Positions 8,782 through 16,220 of a stretch of DNA of 64,000 bases are shown here, piece by piece; position 1 is the first letter of the stretch, and each line of letters starts with the position of its first letter. The translations under genes were made by a program, and so were the position numbers. Source of the stretch: Lachnospiraceae bacterium (GTDB lineage: Bacteria > Bacillota > Clostridia > Lachnospirales > Lachnospiraceae). A model generated the notes under the pieces. That model saw only the letters and a program-made list of their open reading frames with translations. It searched no databases and was not told the DNA's origin. Location of the stretch: NCBI GenBank assembly GCA_017517305.1, contig JAFWZV010000010.1, positions 1 through 64,000 of the forward strand, written 5' to 3'.

Positions 8782-8823
8782 TTACAATTATCATTGTAAA
8801 TAATAGCTTTAATATGTTATAAT
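8782..8823 (+). promoter_or_regulatory. nfnAB promoter overlapped by a palindrome
   Basis: TTACAAT (8782-8788), TATC and ATTGTAA (8793-8799) form a perfect 7-bp palindrome. Its right arm overlaps TTGTAA (8794-8799), which lies 18 bases before TATAAT (8818-8823). The -10 has the extended TGT before it. The palindrome therefore covers the -35 region and is a candidate operator. It does not match the Rex consensus I know. Confidence 0.6.
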
Positions 8824-8878
8824 TAGTCGATTTGCCATAGGCAAAAACGGCAAAATAATAAAGATGGGAGAAAGACTC

Positions 8879-9703
8879 ATGTATAAGATTTTAAAGAAAG
8901 AAGTTATGAATCAGGCTGTTATCATGATGGAGGTGGAAGCTCCATATGTTGCTACACGTTGTGAGGCAGGACAGTTTGTAATTGTAAGGTTGGGTGAGGA
9001 TGGCGAGAGAATTCCTCTTACAATTGCTGATTTTGACAGAGAGAAGAATTCAGTAACTATTATTTTCCAGGTTGTAGGCTATTCTACAGAGCAGTACGCA
9101 AAGCTTGAGGTGGGAGATTCATTTGATGATTTTGTGGGACCTCTTGGCCAGCCAGCTCCATTTGGAAAGTGGAACAGAGTACTTGGTGTTGCTGGTGGTG
9201 TTGGTTCAGCACCTCTTTATCCACAGCTTAAGAAGCTTTCTGAGATGGGCGTAGAGTGTGATGTAATCATCGGTGGACGTTCAGCAGAGTTTGTTATTCT
9301 TGCTGAAAAGTTTGCTAAGTTCTGTAAGAATGTATATATTATGACAGATGACGGTTCCCTTGGAGAGCAGGGACTTGTAACTAAGAAGATTCAAGAGCTT
9401 CTTGACGCAGGAGAGAAATATGATCACTGTATAGCAATAGGACCACTTGTTATGATGAAGTTTGTTGTTGCTACTACAAAGCCAGCTGATCTTCATACTA
9501 CAGTATCTCTTAATCCTATTATGATTGATGGTACAGGTATGTGTGGTGGCTGTAGAGTCACAGTTGGAGGAGAGACTAAGTTTGCATGTGTAGATGGTCC
9601 TGACTTTGACGGATTCCTTGTTGATTTTGATGAGTGCATGAAGAGACAGACCTTCTATAAGGAAGAAGAGCATGCATGTAGAATGAGAAATGCAGCAAAC
9701 TAA
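8879..9703 (+). CDS. nfnA: NfnA: FAD/[2Fe-2S] subunit of NADH-dependent ferredoxin:NADP oxidoreductase
   Basis: The ATG at 8879 is preferred over one at 8864 because GGGAG sits eight bases upstream. The 274-residue protein has an FNR-type FAD domain (RIPLTIADFD), an NAD(P)-binding half (GVAGGVGSAPLYPQ) and a C-terminal iron-sulfur motif GMCGGCR...FACVDGP that holds [2Fe-2S]. Alone the family also includes PyrK and the sulfide dehydrogenase beta subunit. The gltA-type gene directly downstream identifies the pair as NfnAB, the cytoplasmic electron-bifurcating transhydrogenase that makes NADPH from NADH and reduced ferredoxin. This fits the ferredoxin-reducing Bcd-Etf system encoded at 29499-32529. 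Confidence 0.88.
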   Translation: MYKILKKEVMNQAVIMMEVEAPYVATRCEAGQFVIVRLGEDGERIPLTIADFDREKNSVTIIFQVVGYSTEQYAKLEVGDSFDDFVGPLGQPAPFGKWNRVLGVAGGVGSAPLYPQLKKLSEMGVECDVIIGGRSAEFVILAEKFAKFCKNVYIMTDDGSLGEQGLVTKKIQELLDAGEKYDHCIAIGPLVMMKFVVATTKPADLHTTVSLNPIMIDGTGMCGGCRVTVGGETKFACVDGPDFDGFLVDFDECMKRQTFYKEEEHACRMRNAAN

Positions 9704-9740
9704 CTAATTATAATAATAAGAGATATAGGAGATAAATATT

Positions 9741-11129
9741 ATGGCAAATATGAGTCCAACAAAGGTTCCTATGCCACAGCAGGATCCTAATGTTAGAAAT
9801 AAAAACTTTGATGAGGTTGCTACAGGCTATACAGCTGAGATGGCTATGGAAGAGGCGTCAAGATGTATTAATTGTAAGAATAAGCCATGTATGACAGGAT
9901 GTCCTGTTAATGTGCCAATTCCAGGATTTATAGAGAAAGTTGCAGCAGGTGATTTTGAAGCTGCTTATGAGATTATTACAAGTGAGAATGCGCTTCCAGC
10001 AATCTGTGGTAGAGTTTGTCCCCAGGAGAATCAGTGTGAGGGCAAATGTATCAGAGGAATTAAGGGAGAGGCAGTATCTATTGGTCGTCTTGAAAGATTT
10101 GTTGCTGATTACCATATGCAGAACGGTAAGAAGCAGGAGCTTAATATTGAGAAGAATGGTAAGAAGGTTGCAGTAGTAGGTTCAGGTCCTGCAGGTATTA
10201 CTTGTGCAGGTGAGCTCGCTAAGAAGGGCTATGATGTAACAATATTCGAAGCTTTACATAAGGCAGGTGGAGTTTTAAGCTATGGTATTCCGGAGTTCAG
10301 ACTTCCAAAGTCACTCGTTGCTAAGGAGCTTGAGAATGTTACAAATATGGGAGTTAAGATTGAGACTAATGTAGTTATCGGTCGTTCTCTTACTGTAGAT
10401 GATTTGTTTGAGAGAGGTTTTGATGCTGTATTCCTTGGAACAGGAGCAGGTCTTCCAAACTTCCTCAGAATTCCTGGAGAAAACTTACTTGGTGTTTACT
10501 CAGCAAATGAGTTCCTTACAAGAGTAAATCTTATGAAGGGATACAAGAAGGAAGCAGTTCCAACACCTGTAAAGGTTGGTAAGAAGGTAGCAGTAGTTGG
10601 AGCAGGTAATGTTGCTATGGATGCTGCTAGAACTGCTAAGAGACTTGGCGCTGAGGAGGTATACATTGTATACAGAAGAGGTGCTGAAGAGGTTCCTGCA
10701 AGAGCAGAAGAGGTTGAGCATGCTAAGGAAGAGGGCGTAATCTTTAAGCTTCTTAATAATCCGGTTGCTATCCATGGAGAAGACGGATGGGTTAAGGGTA
10801 TCGAGGTTGTTGAGCAGCAACTTGGTGAGCCTGATGCATCTGGAAGAAGAAGACCAGAGCCTATTGAAGGTTCAAATTATGTGATAGATGTTGAGACAGT
10901 AGTTATAGCTATTGGACAGTCACCTAATCCACTTATTCGGCAGACAACTGAGGGACTTGAGACTCAGAAGTGGGGCGGAATTATTGTTGAAGAGGAGACT
11001 AATGAGACCACACGTAAGAATGTTTATGCTGGTGGAGATGTTGTAACAGGTGCTGCAACAGTTATTCTTGCAATGGGAGCTGGTAAAAAGGCTGCTAAGG
11101 CAATTGATGAATCACTTAAGGAAATGTAA
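9741..11129 (+). CDS. nfnB: NfnB: glutamate synthase small-subunit-like (GltA/NfnB) flavoprotein
   Basis: The 462-residue protein has an N-terminal Cys-rich domain for two [4Fe-4S] clusters (CINCKNKPCMTGCP and CGRVCPQENQCEGKC), then a two-dinucleotide-binding flavoprotein core: VAVVGSGPAGITCAGELA for FAD and VAVVGAGNVAMDAARTAKRLG for NAD(P)H, ending with YAGGDVVTGAATVILAMGAGKKAA. Many are annotated homotetrameric NADPH glutamate synthase; pairing with nfnA 37 bases upstream makes NfnB more likely. GGAGA before the ATG gives good initiation. The codon use is strongly biased, like the butyrate operon, which suggests high expression. Confidence 0.88.
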   Translation: MANMSPTKVPMPQQDPNVRNKNFDEVATGYTAEMAMEEASRCINCKNKPCMTGCPVNVPIPGFIEKVAAGDFEAAYEIITSENALPAICGRVCPQENQCEGKCIRGIKGEAVSIGRLERFVADYHMQNGKKQELNIEKNGKKVAVVGSGPAGITCAGELAKKGYDVTIFEALHKAGGVLSYGIPEFRLPKSLVAKELENVTNMGVKIETNVVIGRSLTVDDLFERGFDAVFLGTGAGLPNFLRIPGENLLGVYSANEFLTRVNLMKGYKKEAVPTPVKVGKKVAVVGAGNVAMDAARTAKRLGAEEVYIVYRRGAEEVPARAEEVEHAKEEGVIFKLLNNPVAIHGEDGWVKGIEVVEQQLGEPDASGRRRPEPIEGSNYVIDVETVVIAIGQSPNPLIRQTTEGLETQKWGGIIVEEETNETTRKNVYAGGDVVTGAATVILAMGAGKKAAKAIDESLKEM

Positions 11130-11146
11130 GAATAGAGGTTTCATAT

Positions 11147-11680
11147 ATGGATAATTATATTGAACAAATTATTAAGAAAAATCCTGATGCAAAACAGAGA
11201 TTATACTTTGTTGGCGCTGTTTTTGTGACTATGCTTGGGGTAGCAGCTATGCTTTTCTATGATATGAGTGTTGGAATAATGGTATTGGCTGCAGGTGCAT
11301 TTCTTATATATTTTGCTAAGAATGCTCAAAGTATGGAGTACGAGTATGTTTTTGTAAACGCGGATTGTGATATTGCTAGAATATCCAATAAGCAAAATAG
11401 AAAGGAAATGTTCTCTATAAAAGGTGGAGATGTTCAGAAGGTTTTGCTTTATAATTCTCAGCAGTTTCAGAATGAACTTGAGGCAAATGGAAATCTAATT
11501 ATTAAGGATTTTACTTCAGGTGACAAGACAAAACAGGATGATTGGTACATGTTTATGACAAACGACAATGGTAAGACTGTTGCTGTAGGTCTTGAGCTTA
11601 ATGATAAAACTAAAACATATGTGGAAACCTATTATAAAAATAAAAGTAATATCGCTGGTGTTAATTCATCATTCAGATAA
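11147..11680 (+). CDS. Small membrane protein of unknown function (two TM helices plus soluble domain)
   Basis: The 177-residue protein has a charged N-terminus, two adjacent membrane helices (about 22-38 and 43-59), then a cytoplasmic beta-rich domain with EYEYVFVNADCDIARI, MFSIKGGDVQKVLLYN and DDWYMFMTND. The layout recalls small bacterial proteins that place a PH-like domain next to a helical hairpin and is common in Lachnospiraceae (possibly DUF6106, from memory). It follows nfnB by 17 bases and ends at a strong terminator, so it is the last gene of the nfnAB unit. The sequence shows no catalytic motif. Confidence 0.6.
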   Translation: MDNYIEQIIKKNPDAKQRLYFVGAVFVTMLGVAAMLFYDMSVGIMVLAAGAFLIYFAKNAQSMEYEYVFVNADCDIARISNKQNRKEMFSIKGGDVQKVLLYNSQQFQNELEANGNLIIKDFTSGDKTKQDDWYMFMTNDNGKTVAVGLELNDKTKTYVETYYKNKSNIAGVNSSFR

Positions 11681-11689
11681 CTATAATAA

Positions 11690-11721
11690 AATCCTTCCGT
11701 TAGATGACGGAGGGATTTTTT
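11690..11721 (+). terminator. Intrinsic terminator of the nfnAB unit
   Basis: AATCCTTCCGT (11690-11700) pairs with ACGGAGGGATT (11707-11717) over a 6-base loop, followed by T-run 11716-11721. Confidence 0.92.
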
Positions 11722-11814
11722 ATTAATTGAAAGTATTGGAATCTGATATAGGTATATTTTTTGGTGTTTAATCGGAAAATATAAGTAGATGAATAATATG
11801 AGAGTGAGGGAAAT

Positions 11815-12252
11815 ATGGCTGAGAATATAACAAGAGGAATAGTGATGTTTTTGACAGGTGGTATTGTCTATTTTTATTTCGAGATATTTGTAAGGGGATA
11901 CTCCCATATTTCAATGTTTTTGTTGGGTGGTTTGTGCTTTTGCATAGTAGGTGGAATTGGTGTGAACATATTGCATATGAACAAGCTATTATTAGTTAGA
12001 TTAATATCTATTATGCTAATTGCATCCTTTGTAATTACTTCGTTGGAACTTGTTACTGGGATGATAGTAAATATGCATTTAAAGCTACATGTGTGGGATT
12101 ATTCCCAGATGAAATTTAACTATAAAGGTCAAATCTGTTTGTTATATTCTGGTATTTGGTCTTTACTTGGTTTACCATGTGTATATTTTTATGGGCTTAT
12201 AGACAAGTTTGTCTTGGGGAAAGGAAAAACACGTAGTGAATTGAATTATTGA
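11815..12252 (+). CDS. Putative ABC-transporter type IV membrane protein (CmpB-like family)
   Basis: The 145-residue protein has four predicted membrane helices. The stretch YFYFEIFVRGYSHISMFLLGG at the first helix and WDYSQMKFNYKGQICLLYSG before the last resemble the PF06541-type family named ABC_trans_CmpB, whose function is not established. It starts at an ATG behind GAGGGA. No ABC ATPase is nearby, so a transport role is unsupported. It lies alone between two terminators. Confidence 0.65.
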   Translation: MAENITRGIVMFLTGGIVYFYFEIFVRGYSHISMFLLGGLCFCIVGGIGVNILHMNKLLLVRLISIMLIASFVITSLELVTGMIVNMHLKLHVWDYSQMKFNYKGQICLLYSGIWSLLGLPCVYFYGLIDKFVLGKGKTRSELNY

Positions 12253-12254
12253 GA

Positions 12255-12284
12255 CAAAAAAATAGCCAAGCAAATGCTTGGCTA
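12255..12284 (-). terminator. Terminator of the minus-strand 77-residue gene
   Basis: TAGCCAAGC (12263-12271), loop AAAT, GCTTGGCTA (12276-12284). On the minus strand the hairpin is followed by a U-run (A-run at 12256-12262). No U-run follows on the plus strand, so it serves the minus gene. Confidence 0.85.
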
Positions 12285-12299
12285 GTTATGTACATATTT

Positions 12300-12533
12300 T
12301 TATGGATCAAGTGGTTCCATCTTGAGACCTTTGTACATCTTAGTATAAAGACTCTTCTCATCGGTATAAAGCATATAACCCCTTGAACCGTCTTTTACAA
12401 TATAAGCATATTTGTTCTTTTGAACATTCATATAGAGAACTTCGTCAACGTTAAGCTCTTTCGCTTTTGCCTTAGCGGTGTAAACGTTAAGTGGCTCTAA
12501 CTTGTATTTTTTCACAGCCTGATCTACTGTCAT
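12300..12533 (-). CDS. Small hypothetical protein (77 residues)
   Basis: ATG at 12533 follows GGGAGG with good spacing. The product is basic and soluble, starts MTVDQAVKKYKLEPLNVYT and has a Lys/Ala-rich helix (AKAKAKELN) followed by a beta-rich part (VLYMNVQKNKYAYIVKDG). A consensus promoter (12626-12654) and a dedicated terminator frame it as a one-gene unit. No family is recognised. Real gene status is well supported by the signals around it. Confidence 0.75.
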   Translation of the reverse strand: MTVDQAVKKYKLEPLNVYTAKAKAKELNVDEVLYMNVQKNKYAYIVKDGSRGYMLYTDEKSLYTKMYKGLKMEPLDP

Positions 12534-12625
12534 TACAAATACCTCCCATCTAGAGTTACAATTAAATTATCTTGATTACAAATGGGCAAACAAGTATAAT
12601 TAATCATACATGATAACTTAAGTAT

Positions 12626-12654
12626 AGTATATTAGATAACGAGGTTAAAGTCAA
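12626..12654 (-). promoter_or_regulatory. Promoter of the 77-residue gene
   Basis: Minus-strand TTGACT (12649-12654) and TATACT (12626-12631) are 17 bases apart, leaving a leader of roughly 85 bases. Confidence 0.75.
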
Positions 12655-12708
12655 CTGTAAAAAAAGAAATCCGACATAATTTTTTGGCTTTTGATAGAGA
12701 GGTATAAT

Positions 12709-13305
12709 ATGAGTATGATAGAAGAAAGAAAACCCAAATTGTTATTGCACGTTTGCTGTGCTCCTTGTAGCTCACATGTGTTGGAGTTGCTTTCGAATGA
12801 GTACGATATAACAGTATATTTTTATAATCCTAACATTACTGATAATGATGAGTATGACAAGCGTTTTGGGGAATTGGAAAGGTTTGTTGGAGAGGCGCCT
12901 TTTGCTATGGATGTGAAAACTGTAGATGGTGGATATGATTCAAAAATCTTTTTTGAGATGAGTAAAGGCATGGAGGAATTGCCTGAAAGAGGTGCTAGAT
13001 GCTATCAGTGCTATAAGCTTAGAATGGAGGAAGCTGCAAGATATGCACAGTTAAATGGATATGATGTATTCACAACATCCCTGTCAATAAGTCCTCATAA
13101 GAATGCAAATTGGATTAATGAAATAGGTGCTTTGTGTCAGGAAAAGTACGGTGTGGACTATATGTATAGCGATTTTAAGAAGAAAAATGGTTATGCAAGA
13201 TCTATACAGTTGTCAAAGGAATATAGCTTATATCGACAGGATTACTGTGGGTGCATATTTAGCAAGAGGGATAAAATAGAAAAAAATAATAATTCCCTTG
13301 TTTAG
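12709..13305 (+). CDS. queH: Epoxyqueuosine reductase QueH
   Basis: QueH carries out the last step of queuosine formation in tRNA, reducing epoxyqueuosine. The 198-residue protein shows the family Cys pattern: HVCCAPCSSH near the N-terminus, RCYQCYKLR in the middle and DYCGCIFS near the end, which hold a [4Fe-4S] cluster and a nearby metal site. ATG 12709 behind AGAGG is preferred to the in-frame TTG at 12691, which lacks spacing. A hairpin overlaps the stop codon. No other queuosine gene is nearby. Confidence 0.92.
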   Translation: MSMIEERKPKLLLHVCCAPCSSHVLELLSNEYDITVYFYNPNITDNDEYDKRFGELERFVGEAPFAMDVKTVDGGYDSKIFFEMSKGMEELPERGARCYQCYKLRMEEAARYAQLNGYDVFTTSLSISPHKNANWINEIGALCQEKYGVDYMYSDFKKKNGYARSIQLSKEYSLYRQDYCGCIFSKRDKIEKNNNSLV

Positions 13306-13319
13306 ACAAAGGAATTATT
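13288..13319. terminator. Terminator-like hairpin overlapping the queH stop codon
   Basis: AATAATTCCCTTGT (13288-13301) pairs with ACAAAGGAATTATT (13306-13319) with one C-A mismatch and a 4-base loop containing the TAG stop. There is no T-run after it on the plus strand, but an A-run precedes it, so termination is clearer for minus-strand transcripts arriving from the regulator pair at 13819-14564. Confidence 0.55.
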
Positions 13320-13358
13320 GTAAAATTAGAATAAGTATAAGTAAAGGAGGGCTGTCTT

Positions 13359-13826
13359 ATGAAAATAGATGGAATGAGTAATAACTATACAATACCTATA
13401 AGTAATGTTGGAAGAGTTACACCAGTTAATGCAGATAATTCTGTGGACAGCTCTGCCAAAGTAAAAGGAGTGTCTGAATGCACTACCTGTGAAAATCGAA
13501 TGTATGTTGATGGCTCTAATGAGAGTGATGTGTCCTTTAAGGCACCGGGGCATATTAGTCCGGAACAGTCATATGCTAAGGTTATGTCTCATGAACAGGA
13601 GCATGTGAGTAATGCTGTTGCTAAGGGTAACGAACCTAATGCTCAACTAATGAGTGCAACAGTTTCCTTGAAGATGGCCACATGTCCAGAATGTGGAAGA
13701 AGGTATGTATCTGGTGGATTGACAAAATCTACAATTAAGTATACCGAGTCAATTCCGTATGAAAAGGGTAGAAAGACAATTGAGGGGAGCTTTCTCAAAG
13801 GAATGAATATAGATAAAGCTATCTAG
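13359..13826 (+). CDS. Putative HExxH metallopeptidase-like protein with two CxxC pairs
   Basis: The 155-residue protein follows AAAGGAGG. It has a CxxC pair at Cys41/Cys44, then a region SFKAPGHISPEQSYAKVMSH leading to His-Glu-Gln-Glu-His (78-82), a zinc-peptidase HExxH signature, and a second pair CPECGRRY (Cys109/Cys112). Small proteins of this type are annotated as SprA-related or putative metalloproteases; whether they cut proteins is unknown. There is no signal peptide. The reading frame overlaps the end of the convergent regulator gene by eight bases. Confidence 0.62.
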   Translation: MKIDGMSNNYTIPISNVGRVTPVNADNSVDSSAKVKGVSECTTCENRMYVDGSNESDVSFKAPGHISPEQSYAKVMSHEQEHVSNAVAKGNEPNAQLMSATVSLKMATCPECGRRYVSGGLTKSTIKYTESIPYEKGRKTIEGSFLKGMNIDKAI

Positions 13827-14205
13827 GGATTTCTGTGTTTGATTCTATGATAGAGTCCATAATATCAATGATTACTTTTTGTTCGTGTGGATTGAGCTTG
13901 TTAAAAGAGTCAAAAAAACTTTTTTGACACATAGAATCTTCAGGTGATAATTCTTCAATTGTGTTGATATCATCAGTGTTAATATCATCTTCGTGTGGTA
14001 TAATTGCATATATTAGTTCTCTTGGATCGGCATCTAATACTTCGCTTAATTTGATTAGAGTTTCGAAGGATGGATAACGGATTCCGCGTTCTAGATGACT
14101 ATAAGAGGATTTAGATAAATGACACAACTCTGCCACCTTATTTTGACTAAGATTTAGGGTGGTACGTTTTTGTTTTAGCAAGGAACCAAATTTGTTTTTA
14201 CTCAT
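13819..14205 (-). CDS. XRE family transcriptional regulator (second of tandem pair)
   Basis: A 128-residue protein with an N-terminal helix-turn-helix of the XRE/Cro type (about 6-62: LLKQKRTTLNLSQNKVAELC, SKSSYSHLERGIRYPS) followed by an acidic linker and a short helical tail (KLNPHEQKVIIDIMDSI). Its ATG overlaps the stop of the upstream regulator (TAATG) behind an ideal AGGAGGTGA, so the two are translationally coupled. Tail and length resemble the partner gene, suggesting duplication. Targets unknown; the divergent thyA gene is a candidate. Confidence 0.85.
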   Translation of the reverse strand: MSKNKFGSLLKQKRTTLNLSQNKVAELCHLSKSSYSHLERGIRYPSFETLIKLSEVLDADPRELIYAIIPHEDDINTDDINTIEELSPEDSMCQKSFFDSFNKLNPHEQKVIIDIMDSIIESNTEIPR

Positions 14206-14564
14206 TATTTGTCACCTCCTTTTACTAGGAGATTCATGAGGGATATTATTCTTTTTCTAGATAGAGGAGATAGTTTTGAATACAGTTCAAACATTTCGAA
14301 GAATTCTTCTCTGTTGCTACATTCCATAATTCCTTTGCTATGCGCAAATGTGTAGGTTGTGTGACTATATAGCATTTCCATAAGATCCGCACCTAGGATT
14401 TGTGATAGTTTTGCGATTGCTTCGGCAGAGGGCATACAACGGCCCAGTTCATAATTCATGTAGGCTTGTCTTGTTGTTTCGATTTTGTTAGCCAGCTGGG
14501 ATTGAGTTAGTCCATGACTTATACGAAGTTCTTTAAGACGGAGCCCAAAATCGTTTCGATTCAT
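14205..14564 (-). CDS. XRE family transcriptional regulator (first of tandem pair)
   Basis: ATG 14564 has GGAGG correctly placed; an upstream in-frame ATG at 14603 lacks one and would overlap the promoter. The 119-residue product has an XRE helix-turn-helix (LRLKELRISHGLTQSQLANKI, TTRQAYMNYELGRCMPS) and a C-terminal helix with KLSPLSRKRIISLMN that parallels KLNPHEQKVIIDIMD in the following gene. It is divergent from thyA with interlocking promoters. Confidence 0.85.
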   Translation of the reverse strand: MNRNDFGLRLKELRISHGLTQSQLANKIETTRQAYMNYELGRCMPSAEAIAKLSQILGADLMEMLYSHTTYTFAHSKGIMECSNREEFFEMFELYSKLSPLSRKRIISLMNLLVKGGDK

Positions 14565-14595
14565 AGAGTACCTCCGATTGATGAATAAAGAAAAA

Positions 14596-14636
14596 TTGAA
14601 CACTAATATTTTAACATATTATATAGAAAAAGCAAA
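14596..14636. promoter_or_regulatory. Overlapping divergent promoters of the XRE pair and thyA
   Basis: Minus strand: TTTGCT (14631-14636), 17 bases, TAAAAT (14608-14613). Plus strand: TTGAAC (14596-14601), 17 bases, TTATAT (14619-14624). The two interlock, so occupancy of one should affect the other. Confidence 0.5.
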
Positions 14637-14660
14637 TAAAAATTATAAAAGGAGAAGAAG

Positions 14661-15491
14661 ATGAGTAAGGCGGATGAAAAATTTATAACTATGTGCCAGG
14701 ATATAATATCTAATGGTTTTAGTACTGAGGGAGAAAAGGTGAGACCTAAATGGGAGGACGGAACCTATGCTTACACTCTGAAAAGGTTTGGAGTGGTTAA
14801 TAGATATGATTTATCTGAGGAATTCCCAGCCATTACCCTTAGGAAAACTTATATAAAATCTGCTATAGATGAATTACTTTGGATATGGCAAAAAAAATCA
14901 AATAATGTCAATGATTTGAAAAGTCATATATGGGATTCCTGGGCGGATGAAAACGGCTCTATAGGTAAGGCTTATGGATATCAGCTGGGTGTGAAGCATC
15001 AGTATAAGGAAGGAATGATGGATCAGGTTGATAGGGTTATATTTGATTTAAAAAACAATCCTTACAGTAGAAGAATTATGACAAATATTTATGTGCATCA
15101 GGATTTGTCTGAGATGAATTTGTATCCTTGTGCATATAGTGTGACATTTAATGTTACAGGGGACAAGCTTAATGCTATATTAAATCAAAGATCTCAGGAT
15201 GTTTTGGCGGCAAATAACTGGAATGTGGTGCAGTATGCTGTGTTGGTTCATATGATGGCTCAGGTTGCAGGTCTTAAACCAGGAGAATTGGTACACGTTA
15301 TTGCCGATGCGCACATATATGACAGACATATTCCTATAGTTGAGGAGTTGATTAAGAGACCTACATTTCCTGCACCAAAGTTTTCTATGAATCCAGATGT
15401 TAAGGATTTTTATGAATTTACATTGGATGATTTTACAATTGAGGATTATGTGACTGGACCTCAGGTTGCAAACATTCCTATTGCAATATAA
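14661..15491 (+). CDS. thyA: Thymidylate synthase
   Basis: ThyA methylates dUMP to dTMP using methylene-tetrahydrofolate. The 276-residue protein carries the active-site segment NLYPCAYSVTFNV with the nucleophilic Cys, followed by LNQRSQDVLAANNWNVVQYA and HVIADAHIYDRHIP, all family signatures. The residue after the catalytic Cys is Ala rather than the His of E. coli ThyA. AAAGGAG precedes the ATG. The dihydrofolate reductase gene follows 52 bases later, the usual pairing because ThyA produces dihydrofolate. Confidence 0.95.
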   Translation: MSKADEKFITMCQDIISNGFSTEGEKVRPKWEDGTYAYTLKRFGVVNRYDLSEEFPAITLRKTYIKSAIDELLWIWQKKSNNVNDLKSHIWDSWADENGSIGKAYGYQLGVKHQYKEGMMDQVDRVIFDLKNNPYSRRIMTNIYVHQDLSEMNLYPCAYSVTFNVTGDKLNAILNQRSQDVLAANNWNVVQYAVLVHMMAQVAGLKPGELVHVIADAHIYDRHIPIVEELIKRPTFPAPKFSMNPDVKDFYEFTLDDFTIEDYVTGPQVANIPIAI

Positions 15492-15502
15492 TGTTATAGA
15501 AG

Positions 15503-15546
15503 GGAGGAAGGCTTTGGTTAATTGATAACAAAGCCTGCGAAATATG
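15503..15546 (+). promoter_or_regulatory. Ribosome binding site bridged to the start codon by a hairpin
   Basis: GGAGG (15503-15507) lies 36 bases before the ATG at 15544. Between them AGGCTTTG (15509-15516) and CAAAGCCT (15529-15536) form a perfect 8-bp stem with a 12-base loop. Folding the hairpin leaves A plus GCGAAAT, eight bases, between GGAGG and ATG, an optimal distance. No closer SD is visible. There is no T-run, so it is not a terminator. Confidence 0.6.
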
Positions 15547-16050
15547 GATTTAATTGTTGCTGTAGATAAAAATTGGGCTATCGGTAATAAAGGAGAGCTG
15601 TTAGTTTCTATACCGGAAGATATGAAGTTTTTTAGACAAACTACAATGGGAAGTGTCCTAGTATTGGGCAGAAAAACATTGGCAGGGTTTCCTAATGGGT
15701 TGCCGTTAAAGGGGAGAGATAACATTATTCTCTCAACCAATGAAGACTATAATGTTAGAGGCGCAACTGTGGTGCATAACAAGGATGAACTTTTTGAAGA
15801 ATTAAAGAAATATAAAGATAGACAGATATTTGTTATAGGCGGAGGTACCGTTTATGAGATGCTGTTACCATATTGTAAATATGCTCATGTAACTAAAATT
15901 AATTATTCCTATGTGGCAGATACACATTTTCCTGATTTAGATGCTTTGGATAATTGGAATGTGGTTGAGGAGAGTGATGAACATACATATTTTGATTTGG
16001 AATATTTCTTTTACAAATATGAAAATAGTAATCCTATGGACATAGAATAG
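15544..16050 (+). CDS. folA: Dihydrofolate reductase
   Basis: The 168-residue enzyme reduces dihydrofolate made by ThyA with NADPH. Signatures are MDLIVAVDKNWAIGNKGELL (the Met20-type loop), the LGRKTLAGFPNGLPL segment, and IFVIGGGTVYEMLLP with the Gly-Gly NADPH turn. A stop codon lies 18 bases upstream in frame with only a CTG between, so ATG 15544 is the credible start. Its SD is 36 bases away but separated by an exact hairpin. thyA lies directly upstream in the same unit. Confidence 0.94.
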   Translation: MDLIVAVDKNWAIGNKGELLVSIPEDMKFFRQTTMGSVLVLGRKTLAGFPNGLPLKGRDNIILSTNEDYNVRGATVVHNKDELFEELKKYKDRQIFVIGGGTVYEMLLPYCKYAHVTKINYSYVADTHFPDLDALDNWNVVEESDEHTYFDLEYFFYKYENSNPMDIE

Positions 16051-16164
16051 AAATATTAGGCTATTTTCTATATAAATCAGATTTTAACTTTGGCATATTG
16101 CACAAAAAAACACAAAAAAACACTATGAAATTAACAAATAATACTTTTAAATATAAAATTAGTG

Positions 16165-16173
16165 TGGTATAAT
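16165..16173 (+). promoter_or_regulatory. Extended -10 promoter of the YbjQ-like gene
   Basis: TGG directly followed by TATAAT (16168-16173), 47 bases before the ATG at 16221; no good -35 is seen. The rest of the gap 16051-16220 is AT-rich, with a direct repeat of CAC and seven As. Confidence 0.5.
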
Positions 16174-16220
16174 TTCTGTATGTTTATGTATAAAAAACTA
16201 TTTTATTGGAGGATTATGTT

